Positions 1 through 10,765 of a DNA stretch of 64,000 bases are shown here, one piece after another (the stretch's first letter is position 1; each line of letters opens with the position of its first letter). The notes under the pieces were generated by a model. That model saw only the letters and a program-made list of their open reading frames with translations, was not told where the DNA came from and ran no database searches. The stretch is from Actinernus sp. WN-2022 (Eukaryota > Cnidaria > Anthozoa > Actiniaria > Actinernidae): positions 310,001 through 374,000 of the forward strand of contig JAOWCC010000930.1 of the NCBI GenBank assembly GCA_030867875.1, in the 5' to 3' direction. A program made the position numbers and the translations under genes.

Positions 1-358
1 TCCACGAGAAACGTCCAGCGAAGTTTCTTTTTCAACCCCCCCCCCTAAGAAACGTCAGCGATTGATCGATTTCTTTTTTCAGAAGTCGTACACTACCTCT
101 TTCCATTCATGTCCGCCTTTTTATCCCAACTTAAACAACTTGTCACAACCTCTGGGGCCGGTTTGGTTTCCGTTCTCAAAATCTTAGCCGGCTGTGGGCC
201 AACCGCAATCTGCCATTTCTCTTCAGGAGTCTTTATATCGCCGCGGAGATGTGTGAGGTGATATTTCTGAAAACTATCGATTTTTCCACGGAGAATCGTC
301 ACAGGTCAAACCCTACCCCACCCTCCACCCCAAAACTTCGCTGGACGTTTCTCGTGGA
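1..358. mobile_element. Foldback MITE at window edge
   Basis: The arms at 1-25 and 334-358 are near-perfect inverted repeats beginning TCCACGAGAAACGTCCAG. The left end coincides with the window edge, so the element may extend further. A 69-codon minus-strand ORF inside (93-302) has no recognisable domain. Superfamily is unknown; no clear target duplication can be seen because the left flank is missing. Confidence 0.6.
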
Positions 359-512
359 AAAATCGGCTCCCCCCAAAAAACATAATTTGCAAATATATTT
401 AAAATGTTACACGGTATCATTCTCGTAACATGTAAACAAGCCATAGACCTAAATGTGTATTTGTTTGGGCCCCGTTATCCAGCCCGTCTAAATACGAATG
501 CCCTAATATCCT

Positions 513-689
513 AATAGCCCATTTCCGCGATATGCTTTACTTGTCACACACAAATGTTTCAATACGAGGCCCTGTGCTAAATTAATTTTATTCTTTACAC
601 AGAGAAAATATTAAATTTAATTTAGCACGGGGCCTCGTATTGAAACCTTTGTGCGTGACAAGTAAAGCATATCGCGGAAGTGGGCTATT
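513..689. mobile_element. 177-bp foldback MITE
   Basis: The arms, roughly 513-590 and 612-689, pair almost perfectly, starting AATAGCCCATTTCCGCGATA at the left and ending in its near complement at the right, with a short AT-rich loop. This is a small non-coding foldback element. Confidence 0.75.
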
Positions 690-1350
690 GAAATATCTGT
701 ATGCGTTGAAGTTGAACTAGTCTCTCTCTCACGTCCAAGCTGAGAGGATCTAGGGACGAGTTAATAAACAGCATACTTTACTACTACTTCTGATAACATT
801 TGCATCAATATACATTAGCTAAAACTGCTACGTAATATATAAATATTATATTACATTCAATATACATTAGTTAAAAAAATAAAATAAAAAAATCTCAGGT
901 ATTTCACGGAATTCCTTTTTTGATGACTAAGGGCAAGCGCTCGAAACGTCAGCTGCTACTCACTCCCCACGGCGGTTAGTATATCTCAATCGACTTTTAG
1001 TTGATCATACCAGTATTTCACGGAATGTTGTGCAATACGGCTGTGTCTGTTTACGAGTCAGTTGTGTTATTTAGGCGAACAAAATCGACGGGGAAACATT
1101 TCCCAGCCGTATCACACACATTTCTGTGCAACACCATCGACTGAAGTAAAACTTTATATTCATTACGGCTCTGATCGAAGATTGCGAGAAACTGTTTACA
1201 AGTTTGAAGGGGTGAGCAGAAAAAATAATTAACCCTAAAAGCTGATTCGCCTCATCTTAATTGGCTCACGCTCACAAAACCTTTCAAGTGTTTTAAAGTG
1301 CCTAGGAAACGGAAAAAAGTTTCTTATTTTGATGAACTTATAGAACGTCT
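690..1350. other. Gene-free AT-rich stretch
   Basis: No ORF or RNA gene can be supported. The phrase ATTTCACGGAAT occurs twice (about 900 and 1016), flanking a GC-richer piece, which suggests an old repeat fragment. Confidence 0.3.
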
Positions 1351-1502
1351 GAATACCTAGTCTCCTTCGCAGCCGTTATTTGTGTCGTCACGCAACGTCG
1401 CAACAAAGGGAAAGGAATGTTGTTCGGGTTTAAGCAGCCGTTAGTGGGGAGAAGCGTTGCGTGACGACACAAATAACGGCTGCGAAGGAGACTACTGAAT
1501 AC
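1351..1502. mobile_element. 152-bp foldback MITE
   Basis: Left arm 1351-1397 and right arm 1453-1502 are inverted repeats containing AGTCTCCTTCGCAGCCGTTA and the complement. I recognise this phrase as a frequent repeat in coral and anemone sequence (memory, not a search), which helps place the host. Confidence 0.7.
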
Positions 1503-1541
1503 CCTTCCATTCTAAACTCCAAGAGCTCCTGGACAGATAAA

Positions 1542-2056
1542 TAGGCCTTTTGCAGGAAACAGTCACGTGCTGATGTAATACAGTCACGTGCTGATGTAAT
1601 ACAGTCACGTGCTGATGTAATACAGTCACGTGCTGATGTAATACAGTCACGTGCTGATGTAATACAGTCACGTGCTGATGTAATACAGTCACGTGCTGAT
1701 GTAATACAGTCACGTGCTGATGTAATACAGTCACGTGCTGATGTAATACAGTCACGTGCTGATGTAATACAGTCACGTGCTGATGTAATACAGTCACGTG
1801 CTGATGTAATACAGTCACGTGCTGATGTAATACTTCACGGGAAGGCGTTGCCATGGATGCTGGATGGCAAACTATCTTTAAGAACGCTGTTTGAGAAAGA
1901 TCGATAATCGATTGGTGGTGGAAAATATTATTTACAAAGAGTTTTGCTAATAACACTATCGATCTCGTACAAGTGCCTTTGAATATACATATATGAATTA
2001 AGATTTGTTTGCCACCCAGTACAACCACGTGATTGCATTCCTGCAAAAGGCCCTTT
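1542..2056. mobile_element. MITE carrying a 21-bp tandem array
   Basis: The ends GGCCTTTTGCAGGAA (left, about 1544) and its complement (right, to about 2052) are inverted, each followed inward by a CACGTG-containing motif. Related ends occur at about 44281-44335 and about 55038. The interior holds the tandem array described separately. No transposase is present. Confidence 0.55.
1560..1834. repeat. 21-bp minisatellite, about 13 copies
   Basis: The unit CAGTCACGTGCTGATGTAAT plus A repeats nearly perfectly about 13 times. Each unit carries the palindromic E-box CACGTG, so E-boxes are spaced exactly 21 bp, two helical turns. Because 21 is a multiple of three, the minus strand stays open and reads as a seven-residue peptide repeat; this is treated as a by-product. 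Confidence 0.9.
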
Positions 2057-2648
2057 AGACCTTGGCACTCACATTTGTTCAAACTCTAAACAAAACCGAC
2101 TTCAATGGTATTTACGTCACAATTGCGTTTCAGACCCTTAGAATTTGGCGCACAAACGTTGGTTGTATCGGGTCAGGAAAAAACGTGTTTTTTTTTCATT
2201 TCAAACTATCTTTTACATAAATTGTTTTGTGTGGTTATGTAATTATAAGTAATTTTCTCTTAAAAAAATGGAAAAATAAACCACACTTTAAAGCTGGGAA
2301 AGACCGGTTCTTGTCCCATTTGTATTTGTACTCGTTTTGACATGAGTTTGTTCAATCTAAAACACCAAGTTATATAATACGATGATATAACATTAACATT
2401 CAATATACATTATTTAGTATCATGTACAGCAATAGAGTGAGCGACGGGCTTAAGGTGCACTTCGTGTGAATATGAATGAAATAAACAATATCATTTGAAC
2501 CGCAACGTTGCTGTAATAGAAGTTGCGATTTGACTGGGTAAATGAACGTGGATATGAAGATGTGTGGTTAACCATTTTAATCTTACGGCAACTACCGTTA
2601 AATTACCATGCCATATGTACGGTCTGTAGTTATTCTCAATTGTCACAG
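2057..2648. other. Gene-free stretch
   Basis: AT-rich sequence with no supported gene. It would be the 3' side of the candidate terminal exon at 2649-2968 on the minus strand, so part of it may be 3' UTR; no convincing poly(A) signal was found. Confidence 0.25.
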
Positions 2649-2968
2649 TCATCTTCGAATAAATCGATAAAGGAGATACGCTAATAGAGCTGTTACACAT
2701 GCTCCAGTCACCAACATAACACGGTCAGTTGCACCAGTAACGTCACTCTGCGAATCGCTGGAATCATCCAAAGCAACAGTACACGCTGTCACCTCTTTAC
2801 TTTTACTGTCACTGCCATCGAGTAGAGGTGGATTGGCGAGCTGTGATTGGCTAGAAGCAGGGATAACATCTCTGTTTGTCTCTTTCCCCTCAGGGGACCC
2901 CTCTAATGGTGCAGCCATGAGCGGTGTTTCGCTGGAGATGTGTTCCTCGTAGTATCCTCCCCCTGCTT
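2649..2968 (-). CDS. Candidate terminal exon, tail-anchored protein
   Basis: The minus strand is open to a TGA at 2649. Upstream lies a pyrimidine-rich stretch and a plausible splice acceptor (AAGCAG before GGGGAGGATAC, near 2968). The encoded tail is Ser/Asp-rich and polar, then ends in one hydrophobic segment, VMLVTGACVTALLAYLLYRF, followed by IRR and stop, the layout of a C-terminal membrane anchor. The gene family is not recognised. The open frame continues to 3029, but the part upstream of the acceptor looks intronic. The exon call rests on composition and splice signal only. Confidence 0.4.
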
Positions 2969-3282
2969 GGTAAGGAAGACTAATGAATGAATAAAAAGTT
3001 TTTAGTTTATTTCTACGATATGAAAGCAATGTTAACTGTGTGGGATAAAGCGTACAAAGATTGAAGCAGATGTTCGCCCTTTGTGTCCCAAATTAAGATC
3101 AGCTGACCACGCCCTTTCTCCCTGAAGGGAAAATGCACCGATTTCAGTAGAATTCGAAACAAAACACTCACTCCTCTGGAGAGACATTACATGATCTGAA
3201 CTGGAAAAACATTGAATGAAGATAACTCGGATTTATAGGAGATAACTCGAGTTAGTTTTTAGCAAATCAGAGGACCAAGCAA

Positions 3283-3675
3283 ATGTCGATGTACGCTTTG
3301 TACGGCCGCACGTTTGGGCAGAAACACCAAACCGTTGGACCTGCCTCGATCTCCTCCCCTCAATGGAACTGGCTACGAACAGATAAACATGAGTTTGATC
3401 AACAGTCAATACACTGCCACTCGTTCTCAACGATGCCGAATCCGGCTCACTTTGGATACTTCGACCACATTGACGAACGCCCACAAGCCGGGCAGTTAAG
3501 GTATGTCGACTACTATTTAGACACTTTAAAGGAACTCTGTGCCAACACGAACTGTCTGTGTGACCCTTGTCGGTCACGGACCGTAGCTCTTATCTCGGGC
3601 AAGATGCTGGCCGTAGTTTACAACAAACATTTTTACCAATTCATTTTTCCCACGTTTCCCACTCAAGAAGTTTGA
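3283..3675 (+). CDS. Unidentified Cys-containing ORF, 130 aa
   Basis: This plus-strand ORF has protein-like composition and a Cys cluster (CANTNCLCDPC, about residues 85-95) followed by a hydrophobic aromatic stretch. The overlapping minus-strand frame (3233-3577) is Ser/Arg-rich and looks like the shadow. No family is recognised. It lies in a block of similar orphan ORFs (2.6-6.5 kb). It could be a single-exon gene, an exon or a decayed viral-like gene. Confidence 0.35.
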   Translation: MSMYALYGRTFGQKHQTVGPASISSPQWNWLRTDKHEFDQQSIHCHSFSTMPNPAHFGYFDHIDERPQAGQLRYVDYYLDTLKELCANTNCLCDPCRSRTVALISGKMLAVVYNKHFYQFIFPTFPTQEV

Positions 3676-3899
3676 CTAGTGCATGAACCGTTTGTCACAC
3701 CGCTGCATTCTTTTCCAGCTTTAAGATCGTCACATACCTTCAAGGCAGGAAATAAATGCATGCAATCATTCGCCACTTCAAAACATGTGAAACTCGTCAA
3801 AAATCTGATCGTCATCGAAAATATTGACTAAAGAACTCTCAAAACAGATAACCATGGTTAAAACAATTCTTTTGTATCCATTTCCTTGGGATAGACCTG

Positions 3900-4037
3900 A
3901 TGAAAAATATATTCAACGAAAGTTGTAGATGTAATTTCTGTCAGCTGCAGTGGGACGAGTACTTTACTGAAGACCAGCATGTCATGGTCGTCACCCCTGA
4001 CGATGACACGCCATGTTCATGCAACCCTCCTCCCTGA
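3900..4037 (+). CDS. Short Cys-rich coding-like fragment
   Basis: 45 codons from ATG to TGA, with CRCNFC near the start, acidic middle and CSCNPPP at the end. Composition is coding-like and recalls the Cys cluster of the ORF at 3283-3675 on the same strand. The frame is open a little upstream of the ATG. A fragment of a broken or spliced gene is as likely as a small protein. Confidence 0.25.
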   Translation: MKNIFNESCRCNFCQLQWDEYFTEDQHVMVVTPDDDTPCSCNPPP

Positions 4038-4048
4038 TCATTGTACGT

Positions 4049-4141
4049 ATGCCGGTCAATAGTCCTGACCCTATAGACGTTAATCTCTGGAATGATGTTA
4101 ACTTTCACTATAGGAACAATAACGTGTCACCTATTTTATGA
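4049..4141 (+). CDS. Short coding-like fragment after frame change
   Basis: 30 codons starting MPVNSPDPIDVNLW, in a different frame from the fragment that stops at 4037, only 11 bp upstream. The close succession of coding-like pieces in two frames suggests one gene broken by a frameshift, or exons without a visible intron. No family recognised. Confidence 0.2.
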   Translation: MPVNSPDPIDVNLWNDVNFHYRNNNVSPIL

Positions 4142-4982
4142 TCAGGGCTCGCATCTTTCGTACGATGAATCATTAATACTGAATCATTCATTTTATTTAA
4201 CCTACAGAGGAACCGTCCAATAATGGTGGTGCCACGTTTGTAAAACCTAAGGCATCCGATGTTCTATTTTGTGTCTTCAATATATATTTTTTAAATACCT
4301 ATGGCTATGTTCGCGCCATTTCTGTTAGTATTGGGCATACCAGAATCAATTTTTCCGGAGTTGCCCTAGAAACGTTAAACGTTTTATTGCGTCATTTAAA
4401 GCTTCTTAACCAAATTAAAAGAAAACATTTCACCCAACGCCGTTTATCTTCCGTGTCGATGTGTCGGTATCCTCTTCAACTTATCTACTCGACCTATCTA
4501 TTTTATAGCACTGCACTCAGCTCATCCTGTGGGATGGAAAACAAAAATTAAATGCGGTGTCACAAGGATGGTGAACAGTGCTGGAAGGACATATTGGGTT
4601 GATATGTGGTTACATCCTGTTGAGTCACTGATATCTCGGCAAACACGATTTCTGTAATGTCCGATTTGTCATTAATCACAAGGGTCACATCCCAACGCTT
4701 TGTACAACAATTTTCAAGCAATTGACAACGTTTTACAACGCATTCACTACGATCGGCAATGATTTTGAAATGATTCACAACCGTATACAGAAGAGTTGTA
4801 ATGCTTTGACAACGTTTGCCAACGCATTGAAAACGTTTGCATCCAAAATGCTTTGAAAGGGAAAATTGATGTATCGCTGTTTTCCTCAAGCGGTGTTTCA
4901 CCTGAAGGGTCAGAAATGGTTAAGATGCGACAAACTAGAATGTCTCGATCACTGTTCACTGTCCAATAGGGAGTAGGTAGGC

Positions 4983-5417
4983 CTAGGCAGCTGTGGGGCA
5001 TAGGGTTGTTGAAACGGTGCCACGAATGGTTAAGGAGACATCAAAGGGGGCTTTCACAGGACGGTTGGGAACATAATTGGGTTGGGGTCCATCCACATGG
5101 TACTGGTACTCTGTCACGGTCGATTGCGGACCTCCTGCAGGTTCCTCGTGCAACCAAATGAAATTGCATGTTGCGTTAAGGAGTGGGGCAACACAACTTT
5201 GATACATGCGGTTAGGATTTTTCTCAGAATGCGATATTCCGGAATTCAACACAAGCTTGTGATCATGGCATTTTTTCATCATGTTTCTCAGCTCCAGCTT
5301 GCATGTTGGTCTGGCTATCTGCCCCTGCCTTAACCACCAGCACTCTAGGCATTTTCCATCTTCGTAACTGCTAGCGTAAAATGGGCATATGTACTGATCT
5401 TTAGTGTTCCGCCCACA
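4983..5417 (-). CDS. Unidentified Cys/His-containing open frame
   Basis: The minus strand is open for 145 codons between a stop at 5418-5420 and the stop at 4983. The first ATG pair is at about 5282. The part before it is also protein-like, with CPFYASS and CLECWW, so the frame probably starts in an upstream exon. Later residues include a Pro/Asn-rich stretch ending LCPTAA. No family is recognised. GC content is higher than the flanks. Confidence 0.35.
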   Translation of the reverse strand, partial: CGRNTKDQYICPFYASSYEDGKCLECWWLRQGQIARPTCKLELRNMMKKCHDHKLVLNSGISHSEKNPNRMYQSCVAPLLNATCNFIWLHEEPAGGPQSTVTEYQYHVDGPQPNYVPNRPVKAPFDVSLTIRGTVSTTLCPTAA

Positions 5418-5504
5418 TCAGTAAACGATCAAAGTACTTCCATAGCGTAATGTCACGTTCACAGTCTTTGCCTCACGTTTATTGCCTTTGCCCCCACCGG
5501 CCCT

Positions 5505-5640
5505 ATAGACCAGTTTACAGTTCATGCATAGTTGTACAAGTCCTTTGTTTATTTGGCGGGTAGGTAGATGTTAGACAATGGTGGCCCGCAAGTTGAAACA
5601 AAGACTTGAACAACTGTGCATGAACCGTAAACTGGTCTAT
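5505..5640. mobile_element. 136-bp foldback MITE
   Basis: ATAGACCAGTTTACAGTTCA at the left is matched by its near complement ending at 5640; the arms are about 45 bp with a short loop. It sits between two coding-like blocks of the minus strand. Confidence 0.75.
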
Positions 5641-5768
5641 TCCACCAGGGTGACCAGCCAACAAAAAAATGTGCTTTAGGCTTCAAACCTTCCATGTTCC
5701 AAAACTGAACTGATCTAATCGACAACAGATTTACATATGACCACCCACGTACAGGGTGTGCGTCATCG

Positions 5769-6104
5769 TCACAGCATGCTGGACTGGTGTTCATGTCGCG
5801 TTTCCGCTTGTGATGTTTGAACTGCCTTTGCTCTTTCAGACTCATCCACCTCTTCCGGAGCGGACACCAAGGGTTCCTTCAACAATTTCCATACCGTCTC
5901 CCAGTACGGTCCGCACATCTCCTCACGGTTCAACAAATAGAGATAAGAGACCCACTCGTAAGTGGTTAACACGTTGTACTCAATTTGCATACGGCGGAGG
6001 ACCTCTTCCACGTCCCAGTGTTTGCTGTCGGTTAAAGACTTGTACTTGTGATTCAACATCTTACACCAACACGTTCTACTCGGACTTATCAGAGGATCCT
6101 GCAC
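5769..6104 (-). CDS. Unidentified ORF, 111 aa
   Basis: The minus strand encodes a Trp- and Tyr-rich, apparently helical protein (for example WVSYLYLLNREEMCGPYWET in the middle) ending in an acidic, Gln-rich tail. The opposite-strand ORF is Pro/Ser/Thr-rich and looks like a shadow. The frame is open a few codons further upstream without an ATG. No family recognised; it belongs to the same orphan block as the frames at 4983-5417 and 6212-6512. Confidence 0.35.
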   Translation of the reverse strand: MQDPLISPSRTCWCKMLNHKYKSLTDSKHWDVEEVLRRMQIEYNVLTTYEWVSYLYLLNREEMCGPYWETVWKLLKEPLVSAPEEVDESERAKAVQTSQAETRHEHQSSML

Positions 6105-6211
6105 CCGCCACTTTCCTCAACGTATACGTTTAAAAAAAAGTTGGCCAATAACTAGGTGACGTCGGCCTGGAACCTTATCGGGCAAAGGCATCGTCAAAAA
6201 ACGTATTATTA

Positions 6212-6512
6212 TCAGGCTACACTCAGATTATATACCATAGCCAAAACCGGAAATGTGTCCTGATTCGAGTCATGCTTGCGGATCCCGATCCGGTGTCTCC
6301 TCATCACACAAGTGGATTCTATCACTCTGCCATTCTGGGGCCCATTTTCTATCAAAAGATAGTCGTGCAACATCCTAGCTCCTTTAAAACCATTAGGGAG
6401 CCCAACAGCCTTTGAAGTTCCTCCATCATCCCCACCAATTGATCCTGTCTGCCATGCAGACACATTTATTATACTGCCGCCGCGAAGCACGCCCCTGACG
6501 CATTTCCGCAAA
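6212..6512 (-). CDS. Unidentified coding-like frame upstream of poly-C
   Basis: About 100 codons on the minus strand with Gly/Asn-rich, coding-like composition, ending at 6212. The frame formally runs through the poly-C tract, giving a run of Gly; the true start is therefore unclear. No family recognised. Confidence 0.25.
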
Positions 6513-6535
6513 CCCCCCCCCCCCCCCCCCCCCCC
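6512..6535. repeat. Poly-C tract
   Basis: An uninterrupted run of about 23 C. A second, longer run lies at 51081-51113 inside a foldback element. Length is likely to be unstable and error-prone in sequencing. Confidence 0.9.
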
Positions 6536-6865
6536 TCGCGTTTCTGTTTTAGTATAACTGCTGATTACGTCAGGGGTCAAAGGTTTGACCCCAAATCTAT
6601 TGTCTTTTGCTCATTTACATAAAAGTACCCTTGCACCCAACTACCACTACGTTATTACTCTAGTCTATTCTAGCAACTCTAGTCTAAAACGTCTAACTAG
6701 TCTAGTGTAATCTAGTCGCCCCTCTCTTTCTAAAAATAATATTCTCGATTCCCCAGCGCCCGCACGCCTGCACTACAGAACCCTTTCAGAACCCCTAGTT
6801 ACCTCCTCCTCTCGGCAAACGCCCACAGTTGCCCTGACCAGTCTAGCCTCAACGCGTCATCTCTC

Positions 6866-7275
6866 TTAGATTGACTATTATCATCAATTGTCAAAATCGC
6901 TAGAATTGATTATAATCATCATTCTAAGACAAACCCTAACCCGAACAACAAACCAAACCCTAACCATCGGACGAGTTCACGGGTAAACGACGGGTTCTCA
7001 CTCACCTAGAACTAGGGTTCACAGGTAAACAAGAAAGGAAGGTAAACGAGAGAAAATATTTTTTTCAGCGCTCCTACTCGGGCTCGAACTCGTAGCCGTT
7101 TGCGTGTAGTGCTTGGTAGTACAGACGTCATGACCACTACACTAAGCGCGTCTACCGCCGTTCGGAATTCGACAATTGTTTATCTTTATACTTGACTGGT
7201 TTTAACCTCGAGGTTAAATTGATGATTATAATCAATTCTAGCGATTTTGACAATTGATGATAATAGTCAATCTAA
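6866..7275. mobile_element. 410-bp MITE with tRNA-like interior
   Basis: The arms 6866-6922 and about 7219-7275 are near-perfect 57-bp inverted repeats beginning TTAGATTGACTATTATCATC. The interior contains a tRNA-like sequence (7072-7160, minus). No transposase. Confidence 0.75.
7072..7160 (-). ncRNA. tRNA-derived sequence with A and B boxes
   Basis: Read on the minus strand, a D-arm-like A box (TTAGTGTAGTGGTCATG, 7129-7145) is followed by a T-arm-like B box (AGTTCGAGCCC, 7080-7090). A proper acceptor stem is not obvious, so this is more likely a tRNA-derived SINE head or decayed tRNA than a functional gene. It lies inside the MITE at 6866-7275. Confidence 0.4.
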
Positions 7276-7344
7276 GGAAGATACCGTGTTGCTAGCCTAG
7301 TCTAGTCTAGAGAAACTAGTCGGCTTCTCCTAAAAAAATGTCAT

Positions 7345-7545
7345 TAATGTTGACACCGTAGCCCATGTGGGAGGTTTTCAAATCCAGCACATGTGTAGTT
7401 CATATGTTTTACTATGATATCATAATACCATCCTCGGTTTGAAAATGTTAGGGTTCTGAACCTAGGTCATAATTGTTGACACCAAAGCCCATGTGGGAGA
7501 TTTTGAAATCCAGCACATGTGTAGTTGATATGTTTTACTACAATG
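7345..7545. repeat. Two direct copies of an about 85-bp unit
   Basis: The phrase from GTTGACACC to TGATATGTTTTACTA occurs at about 7349-7420 and 7466-7540, separated by about 35 bp that are not repeated. An 'ATGCGCATGCGCATG' purine-pyrimidine alternation follows at about 7572. Confidence 0.6.
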
Positions 7546-7689
7546 TCAAAGAAAATGTTTTTAATCCAGTGCATGCGCATGCGCATGGGGTATTGTTGAT
7601 ACACAATAGGCTTACTCAGGATGTTCACTATTATTGCTTATTAATATTCATTTTCCCCACTATTAACTTATTAAATATGAATTGATTCT

Positions 7690-9130
7690 CACTAATTAAC
7701 TTATTCATTACTCCACGCTATTAACTTATTAATATTTATAAAATAACCCAAAGAAAACTAGCGCTCTGATTGGTTGAAAGCCGTGTTTGCATGAGGCTAT
7801 TAAAAAATGGAAATTATGTCATACATTGTAGTTGTTGCTTTTTTCTGTATACTAAAAACAACTGAAAACTCCCCTAACTGTTTTCTAAAGGTAGGTCGTT
7901 AAGAAGCACCTACGGAGAAAAAAAGCTAAAGTGGACAGCATTTTCACAAGATTGAGCCGGTTGGAGCTCAAGCAAACTCTACGAAATACGCAACAACATA
8001 CACTATTTCAGTTAACGTTTACGTTGAAATATTTAGTTAAGATTCTTTAGATTGCAATAAATTACATGTACTAGAACCACTCAAGAAACGTAAAAAGTGC
8101 TAATAATCAAGTACGCAAAGTAAGAGCAGGAAGGTCAGTTGTTGTTTATTCAAGTTTTTTTCATATGCCGGTGACAAAAACTACAGGCTTGAACTTTATA
8201 AAGCGATCATGTGTCACATTGAATCAGTGGAAATAGAAATAATAATAGCCGTTTCGGTTCTATTCAGTCTAATATTTTTTTTATTATTCAGAGTGAGCTG
8301 CTGATAAGAAAATGTCAATGAAAAAAAATACACGAGCGAGAAGCTACAGAATTCAGAAGCTCTAATCTCGCGCAGCTGCTAGCAGCGCGTTGACATCGAA
8401 AGTACCCTTTTTGATTTAGAAATTGCATTGAAAGATACCCAAACAGACCTCTCCATATTAAAGGAATCTAGATAAGCTCTAATCTGACATTATCTCGCTT
8501 TCAAATAGTCAAGTATGATGGCTGACGACGGGAAATAAAGATCTGAAAGAACATGGAAAGGAATCAGTGTGGGTGAGCACAAACCTGGTAATCGAAGTTG
8601 TCAGTTTCCGAGCCATCAACTTCAAGTACTAGCTCTAAATACCCAGCAAGAAATTCCTCAGTCCCAGAATATCATGGTCAGAACAGGAACACATTTCCAG
8701 GCAGGGCAAATTATCTTTGCTGTAATGCTTATTGCTTTTCGGCTGTCCAGTTCGTGTTTGTAATCAATATTCATTTAGCAGCTTTGATTAACAACCAGTA
8801 TTTACAACGCTTTTCGTGTCGATTTTCGTAATTCAGGACGATTTTCGTTGCATATCTAGTCCGATATGGATCAATATTTTGAGCTTTTCCTATTATTTAG
8901 GATTTTTAACTATTAAGAAGTTAGTTTTTGGAGCATAAAATCACACTAGTACTTTCTTTTCAAACTTGAGAATTCTACCAAACTTCCCCTCGTGTTTGCC
9001 TCAGGTTATGAACACGGTAAACCTTTCTTATTTCTTCATTATTATACTTCCTATTAATTTATTACTTATTCCTTACTCGACATTAACTTATTAATATTCA
9101 TTATACCTCCATTAACTTATTATTATTCAT
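7690..9130. other. Gene-free AT-rich stretch
   Basis: No gene supported. Runs of TTATTAATATTCATT-type sequence recur at 7630-7740 and 9040-9135, resembling the 31-bp array at 10.77-11.22 kb and probably decayed copies of the same simple-sequence family. Confidence 0.3.
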
Positions 9131-9132
9131 TA

Positions 9133-10281
9133 TTAATGTTCAAATTTCGTGCATTGTACTAAATCCAAGCATGTGATTGGCTAATGAGCGTGCATTATTG
9201 GTGACCACAGCACTCGACCCAGACCCTCTCTTACCTAGGGAAAGGGAGACCTAGTCCTTCGCTTAGGTACGTGTTTGGACGGCTTGGAAAACCTCATTAC
9301 AATCGCATATTAAACAGTGAAAATGGAGACAATTACTCTGTTGCCTGTGTGACAGAAGATATATATTTTGAGGCGAACATTTGCATAATCGCTCGTTGGA
9401 AATGGCTGATTTGCGAGTGCTGGAAGTACAACTTTACAACTTCAAGTCAACATGTGTCTGAGTGGAGAAAAGTTTCAACAACACTCTAGTAGTCTTACTT
9501 AAGAAATGGATTTTATTTCCGAGACCTTACTCTGTCAATAAGAGGAGAAAATTAAGCGAGAATTCAGTGGATGGTTCGAAAACCCAGGATTTTTGATTTG
9601 GAAAATGTTTGCATCGGAGCCGAGCACATGGCCGGAGGCCGGTTTCAAGTCAAGATTTCAATTCACTGCCCCACTGGAATCTGCAGGTTAGTTATTTTCG
9701 AATGAAAGAAACTATTAAAGAAAGCAGACTATCTAGGAGTTAAGCCGGCTAAATACTTGATATTTGAATACATGGCTCCAAGAGAAACGTTTTCGAGTTA
9801 AATGTACAATCATACTATTCGCCTCACATTATGTTTTGAGGCAAACATTTGCATAATCGTTCGTTAGAAATGGCTGATTTGAAAGCGCTGGAAGTACAAC
9901 AACTAACAAGTCAACATGTGTCCGAGTAAACAAATGTTTCTACAACACCCTAGAAGTCTTACTGAAGAAATGGATTTTATTTCCGGCGAGACCTTACTCT
10001 GTCAATAAGAGGAGACAATGATTGAATGAAGCGACAATTCAGTGGAAGTTTCGAAAACCTAGGATTTTTTATTTGGAAAATGTTTGCATCAGGGCCGAGC
10101 ACATGGAGGCCGGTTTCAAGATTTCAATTCACTGGAATCTGCAGGTTAGTTATTTTCGAATGAAAGAAACTATTAAAGAAAGTAGACTGTCTAGGAGTTA
10201 ACCCGGCGAAATACTCGATATTTGAATACATGGCTCCAAGAGAAACGTTTTCGAGTAAAATGTACAAACATACTCGCAAGG
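9133..10281. repeat. Composite dispersed repeat, copy 1
   Basis: Begins TTAATGTTCAAATTTCGTGC and ends near ACATACTCGCAAGG. Inside, a unit of about 470 bp occurs twice in tandem (about 9365-9790 and 9830-10260). The same block recurs at 15,037-16,630, where it is clearly an insertion into another repeat. It contains no coding region and no terminal inverted repeat that I can see. Confidence 0.7.
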
Positions 10282-10502
10282 CGTCAGCTAAACTGACCGA
10301 ACGCCAAAGTAAATTATTCTTTGCAAAGTTATCTACTTCTGTTTTTATTCATTGTCTATTGAAATGACATTTCTTTGTGGAGATATTTACCGTAAAATGA
10401 TTTAATTCATGCGAAATATTTGACTTCTTTATGAAATTGTTATTGTCAACTGATTTCAATTGAAATTCACGGCTGACAGTGCACTCAGTTTGAATATTAA
10501 AA

Positions 10503-10691
10503 GGGTTAGAGACTTTATGTTTGTGCTTTATCGGCAAAATACAGTCACTTGCTGACTTTACGATGAACGCTAAATTTCTTCATACTGCATTCGGCCTTCG
10601 GCCTCATGCAGTATTCATTATTTTTCGTTCATCGTACAGTCAGCGCGTGCCTGTATTTGTCGATAAAGCACTCACAAGCAGTCTCTAACCC
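10503..10691. mobile_element. 189-bp foldback MITE
   Basis: GGGTTAGAGACTTTATG at the left pairs with the complement ending at 10691; the loop centre contains GGCCTTCGGCC. It abuts the 31-bp tandem array that follows. Confidence 0.7.
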
Positions 10692-10765
10692 TTACCTATT
10701 ACTTATTCATTTGTCCTCATTAACGTTTTGATTATTCATTGCTCCTCCCTGTTAACTTATTCGTT

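Noticed and set aside
1492..2082. 196-aa minus-strand ORF with repeated VLHQHVT peptide
   Set aside because: Openness is explained by a 21-bp tandem array, a multiple of three, within a MITE; flanking residues show no domain.
5756..6133. 125-aa plus-strand Pro/Ser/Thr-rich ORF
   Set aside because: Antisense to a more protein-like minus-strand frame (5769-6104).
7072..7160. Functional tRNA gene
   Set aside because: A and B box-like motifs are present, but no convincing acceptor stem or anticodon arm could be drawn.
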